From NCBI GenBank assembly GCA_039191605.1, contig JBCCXL010000003.1, positions 1 to 64,000 on the forward strand: a stretch of 64,000 nt of DNA. Direction: 5' to 3'. The DNA comes from JBCCXL01 sp039191605 (GTDB taxonomy: Bacteria > Acidobacteriota > Thermoanaerobaculia > Multivoradales > JAHZIX01). A model generated the notes under the pieces. That model saw nothing but the letters and a program-made list of their open reading frames with translations. It was not told where the DNA came from and did no database searches. Below, piece after piece: positions 8,402 through 15,299 of the stretch (its first letter is position 1; every line of letters begins with the position of its first letter). The translations under genes and the position numbers were made by a program.

Positions 8402-9267
8402 GCCAAGACTCTCGACCTATTGGGGTCTTCGACTCCGGGATCGGTGGCCTGACGGTGGTGGCAGCCCTCAGAGCCCGGCTGCCGGCGGAATCGGTGCTCT
8501 ATTTGGGGGATACGGCGCGTTTGCCCTACGGCACCAAGTCGCCGCAAACGGTGCAGCGTTATACCGGCAGGAATCTCGACTTTCTGGTAGAGCGCGGAGT
8601 CAAGGCGGCGGTGGTGGCCTGCAATACAGCATCGGCCCTGGCGCTTCCGCAGCTGCGCCCCAAGGTGCCCACCTGGGGAGTGGTAGAGCCCGGGGCGATC
8701 GCCGCGGACACCGCCAGCGTCAGCGGCCGAATCGGCGTTCTCGGCACCGAATCCACGATCGCGTCGGGAGCGTATGCCGAGGCGATTCACGCTCGGCGCC
8801 CCGAGGCGGTGGTGGTGAGCAAAGCCTGCCCTCTCTTCGTTCCCTTGGTGGAGGAAGGGTGGTGGCAGGATGAGATCACCGAGCAGGTGGCGCGCCGCTA
8901 CCTCGAGCCCTTGAAAGAGCAGAGTGTAGATACGGTGGTGCTAGGTTGCACTCACTATCCCCTACTGGTCCCTGTGCTGAGGAACATCCTCGGCCCGGGC
9001 GTTGCGTTGGTGGATTCGGCGGCGGTGATCGCCGAGCATCTGGCGCTGGAGCTGGAACGCTCCGGAAGTCTCGCTGCGCCGAGGGGGGATGGCGCCGATC
9101 AGCAAACGAAGCGCACGGGGTATAGTCCTGAGGATGGCCGCAGTTCTGAAGATCCCAGCCTTTCTAAGGATCACTACTGCGTCACTGATGCCGCTCCACG
9201 CTTCGAGCGCATCGCCGCTAGTGTCCTGGGGGTTACCCAATGCTCTTTGGAGCTGGTCGATATCTAG
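8398..9267 (+). CDS. murI: Glutamate racemase
   Basis: It interconverts L- and D-glutamate in the cytoplasm to supply D-Glu for peptidoglycan precursors. With the GTG start at 8398 (overlapping the upstream TGA as GTGA) the protein is 289 residues and opens with MSQDSRPIGVFDSGIGG, the usual MurI beginning. The catalytic pair is visible as C75 in ACNTAS and C184 in GCTHYP, with D12 and H186 completing the site. A longer frame reaches back to 8284 but that extension overlaps the GerMN gene and does not look conserved. The last 60 residues include a polar insert that is less typical of the family. Confidence 0.95.
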   Translation: MSQDSRPIGVFDSGIGGLTVVAALRARLPAESVLYLGDTARLPYGTKSPQTVQRYTGRNLDFLVERGVKAAVVACNTASALALPQLRPKVPTWGVVEPGAIAADTASVSGRIGVLGTESTIASGAYAEAIHARRPEAVVVSKACPLFVPLVEEGWWQDEITEQVARRYLEPLKEQSVDTVVLGCTHYPLLVPVLRNILGPGVALVDSAAVIAEHLALELERSGSLAAPRGDGADQQTKRTGYSPEDGRSSEDPSLSKDHYCVTDAAPRFERIAASVLGVTQCSLELVDI

Positions 9268-9410
9268 CCTTCCGCTGGGGATTTTGGGTACAACAACTGG
9301 GCTAATTGATAGCTGATAACTGGGCCTCAGGAATGCCGGGCTTTGGGTGGAATGCTCGCCGAAAGCTAAGGTCTTCTCGCTGGCCCGTGATGATGGAGAT
9401 GCTCGAGAAG

Positions 9411-10235
9411 ATGACTCGAACTCAACGATGTACCCGCCCTGAAGGCCGCGCCCTCGACGCGATGCGGCCGGTACAGCTGGAGCTCAACGCGCAGCGCCAT
9501 GCGGAAGGCTCGACGCTGATTCGGATGGGCGGCACCCACGTGCTCGTCGCGGTGAGCGTGGAGAACGGAGTTCCCCCCTTCAAGCGGGATTCGGGCTCCG
9601 GGTGGCTGACGGCGGAATACGCCATGCTGCCGCGGGCGACCCATACTCGATCTCGACGAGATATCAGTCGAGGGAAGGTTCCTGGCCGCAGCGCTGAGAT
9701 CCAGCGCTTGATCGGGCGCAGCCTGAGGGCGGTGGTGGATTTTGAGGCTCTCGGAGAGCGCACCCTCACCGTAGACTGCGATGTGCTCGAAGCCGATGGG
9801 GGGACCCGTACGGCAGCGATTACCGGGGCCTACGTTGCGGTAGCGCAGGCGGCCGCTAGTTTGCTGCTGCAGGGGGATATTCAGCGCTGGCCGCTCACCC
9901 ACCAGGTCGCGGCGATCTCCGTTGGGCTGGTGGATGACGAGGCACGCCTAGATCTCGAATTTGTCGAGGACCAGGCGGCACAGGTGGACCTCAACGTTGT
10001 CGGCACCGGGGATGGCGAGCTGGTGGAGGTACAGGGCACCGCGGAGGGAAGACCCTTCCGCCGCAGCGAGCTCGACACCATGTTGGAGCTCGCGGTCACC
10101 GGTATCGATCAGCTCCTGAAGGCCCAGCGGCGAGCGCTGGAGCCGGTGATGGAGGAAGTGAGGGAGCTCAATGCCAGGCACCGCCGCACCGCCCCGCCCA
10201 AAGATGAGGGTTCCCTCTGGGGACCACCGGGCTGA
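9411..10235 (+). CDS. rph: Ribonuclease PH
   Basis: A phosphate-dependent 3'-5' exoribonuclease that trims tRNA 3' ends in the cytoplasm. The body matches the family throughout: RPEGRALDAMRP at the start, GGTHVLVAVSVE, SGWLTAEYAMLPRATHTRS, RDISRGKVPGRSAEIQRLIGRSLR, DCDVLEADGGTRTAAITGAYVA and the final helix LLKAQRRALE. I chose ATG 9411 (MTRTQRCTRPEGR, with GAGAAG just before it) because RNase PH proteins normally begin a few residues before the RP-(D/E)-GR motif. In-frame ATGs at 9390 and 9393 are alternatives. It follows murI by about 140 bases, a neighbourhood shared by many bacteria. The tail after about residue 255 is disordered. Confidence 0.94.
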   Translation: MTRTQRCTRPEGRALDAMRPVQLELNAQRHAEGSTLIRMGGTHVLVAVSVENGVPPFKRDSGSGWLTAEYAMLPRATHTRSRRDISRGKVPGRSAEIQRLIGRSLRAVVDFEALGERTLTVDCDVLEADGGTRTAAITGAYVAVAQAAASLLLQGDIQRWPLTHQVAAISVGLVDDEARLDLEFVEDQAAQVDLNVVGTGDGELVEVQGTAEGRPFRRSELDTMLELAVTGIDQLLKAQRRALEPVMEEVRELNARHRRTAPPKDEGSLWGPPG

Positions 10236-10445
10236 ATTCCTCTGCCGGTTGCCCTCGGCGCAGGCTTCGCTTGTCGGACGATGGCTCCTGGGTCGGCCAG
10301 CAGCTCGAGATGGCTTGAGTTTCTTGTCTTGTTGGCTCGTCCCGTTGGCCTAGCCCCTTCCTATGCTTGTTGCTTTGGCTCCAAGTTTTCCCGCTTGTTC
10401 TTTCTGTAAAAACATCCGGATTCCCTAACAAGGAGGATCTCCCCC

Positions 10446-11372
10446 ATGCTTCGAAATCGGATCCGGCGCCGCGGCGCTGGGAAGTCGTCGTTCCTTGCTC
10501 TTTCGTCCCTCTTCATGGTGCTGGTCGCCGTCCTCTGCGCGGCGCCGGCCCAGGCGGGCTTCTACTACGAAGCCATCACGAAAAACCAGGTAGATCGAGG
10601 GCCGAGCCCCGGGGACACTCAGGTCCAGGGCTGGGTGGAAGGAGCCAGCGCCAAGATCATCTTCACCGAGAGCGATAACCCCATGGCTGCAGAGGGGACC
10701 TACCTGATCACCACCGACGGTGGGCAGACCATCTACTTGGTGAACCCTAAGGAAGAGACCTATTCCGAATGGGATATCGAGGCGATGCTGCAAACCGCCA
10801 ACGCGATGCTGGAGAGCCTCGGCGGAGTGGTGAAGTTCAGCTTCGAGAATGTCGAGGTGCAGGAGGTGGATTCCGGCAGCGGCGGCGAGATCCTGGGCTA
10901 TTCGACGAAGTACACCAAGCACCGCACCGCCTACGACATCGAGGTACGGGTGCTGGGCATCAAGCGCCGCAGTTCCGTAGAGACCCTCCAAGAGGCATGG
11001 TCGACGAACGCTCTATCCGACGAAGCCTTTGGAGTCTGGCTGGGGCAGCAGCCGATCAACACCGGAAATGAGGAGCTGGACGAGCTGATTCAAAGCCAGG
11101 CCCAGCAGCTCGACGGTTTTCCGCTAAAGACGGTGCAGGTGTCCGTGAACCGCAACAAGAAAGGTGAGGTGGAGAATCGCTCTACCGTCACTACCGAGGT
11201 CACCAAGCTGGATCGCCAATCCATCCCTGCGAAGACCTTCGAGATTCCCTCTAATTTCACCGAGACAGCCGCCGCAATTCCGACCGGCGAGGTCGCCAAC
11301 GACAATGAGGAAGGTGGAGAGGAGAGCGAAAACCCTCTCGATTCTCTGAAGGGCCTCTTCAAGCGCAATTAG
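10446..11372 (+). CDS. Secreted DUF4412-like protein of unknown function
   Basis: A 308-residue protein with a signal peptide (about 1-37, ending AAPAQA). The mature part resembles DUF4412-type periplasmic proteins: it opens with a strand-rich region (FYYEAITKNQV...GWVEGASAKIIF) and then YLITTDGGQTIYLVNPKEETYSEWD. The C-terminus after about 275 is acidic and disordered. The gene has one of the best ribosome binding sites in the window (AAGGAGG, 10 bases before the ATG) and is followed by a strong terminator, so it is probably a well-expressed single gene. No enzymatic motif is visible. A role as a binding or envelope protein is inferred only from secretion and fold type. Confidence 0.72.
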   Translation: MLRNRIRRRGAGKSSFLALSSLFMVLVAVLCAAPAQAGFYYEAITKNQVDRGPSPGDTQVQGWVEGASAKIIFTESDNPMAAEGTYLITTDGGQTIYLVNPKEETYSEWDIEAMLQTANAMLESLGGVVKFSFENVEVQEVDSGSGGEILGYSTKYTKHRTAYDIEVRVLGIKRRSSVETLQEAWSTNALSDEAFGVWLGQQPINTGNEELDELIQSQAQQLDGFPLKTVQVSVNRNKKGEVENRSTVTTEVTKLDRQSIPAKTFEIPSNFTETAAAIPTGEVANDNEEGGEESENPLDSLKGLFKRN

Positions 11373-11407
11373 CTTTCCGTCGCTGGTTTCTGTAGCCAAA
11401 ACCAGAA

Positions 11408-11445
11408 GGACCCGCCGACGCGTCATGCGTCAGGCGGGTCCTTTT
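11408..11445. terminator. Bidirectional rho-independent terminator between convergent genes
   Basis: GGACCCGCC-GACGC pairs with GCGTC-A-GGCGGGTCC across a 5-base loop (11408-11441), with TTTT following on the plus strand. On the minus strand the hairpin is followed by TTCTGGTTTT, so it can also stop transcription of the leftward DUF1573 gene. Confidence 0.88.
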
Positions 11446-11513
11446 CTCGTCGAGCTTGGCGAATCCGGTCGTGCCTTGGCCTCTATCGACGACGCTGCGG
11501 CTAAAGCTTAACT

Positions 11514-12566
11514 TCAGATCGAATTGCCGGTGATCGGAATCTCGAAGTTGGGCACCTTCTCGCTGTCGGTCACCAGGGTCAGAACGCCGTTGAAGTTGCC
11601 CTTGGTCTCGGCCATCTCCGAGCTCAGGGTGAGCCGCACCTGATAGCGACGGCCCTCTTCGATGGGAGTGATCTCGACGGTGGCACCATCGAGATCCTGC
11701 ACCTTGGCCTCTTTGATCTGAATCCCCTCGGTGGCGAAATTCTTGATCAGCAGGTTGGTATACATACCGTTGGTGAGATCGATCTCGCGGAAGTTCACCC
11801 GCGGCGGCGTCGATACAAGGATCGGGCGAACGAAGCCGGAAACCGGGATCTTAACGTTCTTCTGCTGCGGGTGATCGGTGACGATCTCCAGGTGCCCGGT
11901 CAGGGGGCCAATGGGAGCATTCGCCCGAAGGGTGAGTGAGACGGCCCACTGGGAATGTTCCTTCGCCGTTTCGTCTCCCTGGAGCTCCTCCTCGGTGGCG
12001 CGGCGGAAGTCCGCCGTGAAGAACTGCCCAGGGGCGGTAACGGAGACCACTTTGAAGTCCGAGGCGTCGGTAGACCACAGGATCTGGTTGATCGTCCCCT
12101 GACTCTCTTCCATCTGCACGATGTTGAAGCGAGCGTAGCCCGGGTAGGCGCCGATGAAGGGTTTGACCTCGTTGCGGATGGTCAGCGCGATGCGCGGGTT
12201 CTCCGGGTCGTTGGTCAGTACCAGGATGCTCTGGTTGTTGGGCCCGAAGAGGTTGGTGGTGTCCACCTCGCTGCTGATGCGGCCGCTCTCGCCCGGTGCG
12301 ATGACCTTGTCGTAGTCCGCAACGGTGCAGCCGCAGCCGGGGCGCACGTCGGTGATCTCCAGAGGGGCATCACCCTCATTGCGGATGATGAAGATGGCAT
12401 CTACCTTGTTGCCCTTGGGCACCACACCGAGGTCGACGAGGGGCTCGTCGACCACCGCTCGCGGTGCGCCTTCTTCGGCAGCTGCCGGAAGGGTGGCAAG
12501 GGAAACGCTGAGGGCGAGTGTCAGAACGGCACATAGGCCGAGCTGGAGAAAGTTACGATCGGTCAT
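11514..12566 (-). CDS. Secreted DUF1573-type protein
   Basis: A 350-residue exported protein with a signal peptide (about 1-29, ending LPAAA). Residues about 38-130 carry the DUF1573 signature: VDLGVVPKGNKVDAIFIIRNEGDAPLEI followed by VRPGCGCTVADYDK and PGESGRI, an immunoglobulin-like strand fold with a conserved CGC. Two further beta-rich, Ig-like segments follow. Such proteins sit in the periplasm or cell surface of many Bacteroidota and Acidobacteriota; their role is unknown. The gene is divergent from mpl across an 85-base spacer and shares the terminator at 11408-11445 with its convergent neighbour. Confidence 0.85.
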   Translation of the reverse strand: MTDRNFLQLGLCAVLTLALSVSLATLPAAAEEGAPRAVVDEPLVDLGVVPKGNKVDAIFIIRNEGDAPLEITDVRPGCGCTVADYDKVIAPGESGRISSEVDTTNLFGPNNQSILVLTNDPENPRIALTIRNEVKPFIGAYPGYARFNIVQMEESQGTINQILWSTDASDFKVVSVTAPGQFFTADFRRATEEELQGDETAKEHSQWAVSLTLRANAPIGPLTGHLEIVTDHPQQKNVKIPVSGFVRPILVSTPPRVNFREIDLTNGMYTNLLIKNFATEGIQIKEAKVQDLDGATVEITPIEEGRRYQVRLTLSSEMAETKGNFNGVLTLVTDSEKVPNFEIPITGNSI

Positions 12567-12651
12567 CTGGATCCACTCCGAAATCGGGAATTTAGGCGAA
12601 TGGTATGCTTCGCGGCCTTGTTGACAGGATAACGAATTTCGCGGGCGAACA

Positions 12652-14121
12652 ATGAGTATGGCGGACCTCGATCACCTCGACGGACGTTCCCTGGACGTTC
12701 ATTTTGTGGCCATTGGTGGAACCGGAATGGCTCCCCTCGCTTGCCTGCTGCAAGAGCTGGGCCATCATGTGAGGGGATCCGACGGTCCTCTCTACCCACC
12801 GATGAGCACTCTCTTGGAGGAAGCGGGAATCGAGCCGCGGGTGGGATTTGAGCCGGCACATCTGGAACCGGCTCCAGACCTGGTGGTGATCGGTAACGCG
12901 GTGCCTCGGGACAACCCCCAGGCGCGAGCCACGGAAGAGCGCGGGCTAGCTTTCTTGTCGATGCCCCAGGCGGTATCCCACTTCTTGTTGCGGGATCGCC
13001 GGCCGCTGGTCGTTGCGGGGACCCACGGCAAGACCACTACCACGACGATGGCGGCGTGGGTGTGGGAGCGCTGCGGGGCCGCACCGGGCTGGTTGGTGGG
13101 CGGGCGCCCGCTGGACCTGCATTCCAGCTTTCATCTCGGTAGCGGAGAGCGTTTCGTTATTGAGGGAGATGAATACAACGCCGCCTACTTCGATCGCGGG
13201 GCGAAATTCCTCCACTATCGACCGCAGGCGCTGATTCTCACCAGTGCGGAGTATGATCACGCGGATCTCTACCCAACCCCAGAAGATCTGCTGGAGGCCT
13301 TTCGACAGCTGCTGAGATTGCCGGGGTCGAAGGGAGTTGTGGCGGTATGGGGAGATGACCCGGCGCTGCGTGCCTTGGTGGATGAAGCCCTGCCGGCGGA
13401 CGACCCAGATCGTCCCCGGGTGGTGACCTACGGATTGTCTGAGGTCTGTGACGTGCGGCCTTTGGAGGGGGTAACCCAAGAAGAGGAGGGGACCCGATTC
13501 TCTATGGCTGGCGAAGATGGGGAGCCCATCGAGGTACGGCTCTCGGTTCCTGGTCTCCATAACCTGTGGAACGCTCTCGGCGTGTGGGCGATCGCCCGCG
13601 AGGATGAGCTTCCTCTATCGACGGTCGCTGCCGCATTGGAGACTTTCCGCGGGGCGGAGCGTCGGTTGCAGGAGCTGGGGAGCGCTGCCGGTGTGATCGT
13701 GGTGGATGATTTCGCCCATCACCCGACGGCGGTGCGGGCGAGTCTCGCGGCGCTTCGGCAGCGCTATCCTGGTCGCTCCGTCACCGCACTCTTCGAGCCG
13801 AGAAGCCTGACCGCGGCCCGTCGAGATTTTCAGCAGGCGTATCGCTCCGCCTTCGGCGGCGCCGACCGAGTGTTCTTTGCTCCGATTTTCCACGCCCAGC
13901 GCCTGGCGCAAGAAGAGCGTCTCGACGCTGCTGGTTTGTCGTTGGCGCTGCGGGAAGAGGGGATTGAGGCACGAGCCTGCACCGACCTCGACGACGTTTT
14001 TCGGCACGCGCTGGAATCGGCGCGGCCAGGGGAGGTTCTGGTGACCATGTCCTCCGGAGCCTTCGGCGACTTGCCGCGACGGTTGTTGGCGGCTCTGGAA
14101 GAGCGGGAAGCAGAAGGCTGA
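12652..14121 (+). CDS. mpl: UDP-N-acetylmuramate:L-alanyl-gamma-D-glutamyl-meso-DAP ligase
   Basis: A cytoplasmic peptidoglycan-recycling ligase that attaches the recovered tripeptide to UDP-MurNAc using ATP. It has three Mur-ligase domains: an N-terminal Rossmann domain (HFVAIGGTGMAPLA), a central ATPase with GTHGKTTTT (residues 123-131), and a C-terminal domain (VVDDFAHHPTAVRA, LFEPRS). The stretch EGDEYNAAYFDRGAKFLHY distinguishes Mpl from MurC. Length (489) is normal. It implies that this organism makes meso-DAP peptidoglycan and recycles it, fitting the nearby amidase and MurI. ATG 12652 is used; ATG 12658 is a close alternative, and neither has a good Shine-Dalgarno. No permease or other recycling gene is adjacent. 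Confidence 0.94.
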   Translation: MSMADLDHLDGRSLDVHFVAIGGTGMAPLACLLQELGHHVRGSDGPLYPPMSTLLEEAGIEPRVGFEPAHLEPAPDLVVIGNAVPRDNPQARATEERGLAFLSMPQAVSHFLLRDRRPLVVAGTHGKTTTTTMAAWVWERCGAAPGWLVGGRPLDLHSSFHLGSGERFVIEGDEYNAAYFDRGAKFLHYRPQALILTSAEYDHADLYPTPEDLLEAFRQLLRLPGSKGVVAVWGDDPALRALVDEALPADDPDRPRVVTYGLSEVCDVRPLEGVTQEEEGTRFSMAGEDGEPIEVRLSVPGLHNLWNALGVWAIAREDELPLSTVAAALETFRGAERRLQELGSAAGVIVVDDFAHHPTAVRASLAALRQRYPGRSVTALFEPRSLTAARRDFQQAYRSAFGGADRVFFAPIFHAQRLAQEERLDAAGLSLALREEGIEARACTDLDDVFRHALESARPGEVLVTMSSGAFGDLPRRLLAALEEREAEG

Positions 14122-14174
14122 CGCTCTTGGAAGGGGGAGCAGGACTGCCTTTGCGCTCGCCCTCGCACCTGGTC

Positions 14175-15155
14175 TCAGGGCATTGTGGCCATTGGGGGCA
14201 GTCGGGGCTCGAGGAGTCTTGCTGTGAGCGTCTCCTCGTCGCTCCAGCCTTGCTCGACCCAATGGCTGCGAACTTCTCGGGGTAGGGCGGCCTGGGGCAC
14301 GAGGCCGATGATCTCTACCTCTTCGATCTGAAGGCCCCCCCTGGAGAGATTCCCATCATCGACCGCCTCGTTGGCGATGCATTCCGCTACGGCGGCCACC
14401 GCCTGGGCGGGGCTGGTGCGCCGATAGTCGAGCAGATTCATCGAGACCTGCCCCCGCCCCCGAGCGTCGAGGGAAAGACCTAGCGCCTGGAGGGCCGGCA
14501 GGCCGCCGGAGGACTCCCTCACTCGTTTCGCGATACGGCGAGCGGCGGGCAGAGCGTCGGCGTTCAGGATGACGTTCAGAGCGATGAGGAAGGGGCGCGC
14601 TCCGATCACCGCCACCCCGGCGGTGGGGTGGGGACGTGAGGGGCCGAAGTCCGGTTGATGAATGCCATCGATCATCCGCCGTCGCAGGCCCGGAAGGCCT
14701 CCTCGCCGCAGCTGTGGGAGGCTCGGTCGGCCCTCGTGGGAAGCCGCGGCGCCGTAGAGGAAGACGGGTGTTTCGAAGCCCTCGGCAACCCGTTCGCCAA
14801 GCCGTCTCGCCGACGGTACGGCGGCCGCTGGGTTGGTGTCGTCTTCGAGATGAACGAAGGGCACCACGTCCACGGCGCCGATTCGGGGATGAACGCCGCG
14901 ATGCTGGCGAAGGTCGATGGTCTCGATGGCCTGCCTGATCAGGGAGAAGAGACAATTCTCTAGATCCTGGGCCTGTCCGGCGAGGGTGAAGACGCTGCGG
15001 TGATGATCGGGGTCGGCGCTAGAGTCCAGCAGGGTGACGCCAGGAGCGCCTCGGGCGCTCTCCTGCAGGCCGCGGAGGATCTCCCCCCGGCGCCCTTCGC
15101 TGAAGTTCGGTATGCTCTCCAGCCGAGGATCGGCTTTGCTTTGGTTGCGCTCCAT
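14175..15155 (-). CDS. ftcD: Glutamate formimidoyltransferase
   Basis: It transfers the formimino group from N-formimino-glutamate to tetrahydrofolate, linking histidine breakdown to one-carbon metabolism. Both halves of the transferase are visible: ESIPNFSEGRR, DHHRSVFTLAG and HRGVHPRIGAVDVVPFVHLED in the N-terminal subdomain, then RPHPTAGVAVIGARPFLIALNV and SMNLLDYRRT in the C-terminal subdomain. At 326 residues it is the stand-alone transferase without the cyclodeaminase domain. The gene is monocistronic and leftward. No hut genes are in the window, so the histidine pathway link rests on family knowledge only. Confidence 0.93.
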   Translation of the reverse strand: MERNQSKADPRLESIPNFSEGRRGEILRGLQESARGAPGVTLLDSSADPDHHRSVFTLAGQAQDLENCLFSLIRQAIETIDLRQHRGVHPRIGAVDVVPFVHLEDDTNPAAAVPSARRLGERVAEGFETPVFLYGAAASHEGRPSLPQLRRGGLPGLRRRMIDGIHQPDFGPSRPHPTAGVAVIGARPFLIALNVILNADALPAARRIAKRVRESSGGLPALQALGLSLDARGRGQVSMNLLDYRRTSPAQAVAAVAECIANEAVDDGNLSRGGLQIEEVEIIGLVPQAALPREVRSHWVEQGWSDEETLTARLLEPRLPPMATMP

Positions 15156-15261
15156 CTCTCCTGCCTCTTCGCGCGGTAGGCGGCGGCCTTATCGATGACC
15201 GTCTTGGCGCACCGAGACCTCCGATTGTGACCTTCCAGACGCCTTCAGGCCCTTTGCTACT

Positions 15262-15277
15262 ATAGCGGGACCGCTAT
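15262..15277. promoter_or_regulatory. Perfect palindrome just upstream of the TPR gene
   Basis: ATAGCGG-GA-CCGCTAT is a 7+2+7 perfect dyad whose right end lies 22 bases before the start codon at 15300. The preceding TACTATAG could act as a -10 element. This suggests an operator or a 5' UTR hairpin; no regulator can be assigned. Confidence 0.4.
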
Positions 15278-15299
15278 TCCTACCCAGGCAAGGACAACG

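Noticed and set aside
12621..12626. TTGACA before mpl as a promoter
   Set aside because: No -10 element lies 16-18 bases downstream.
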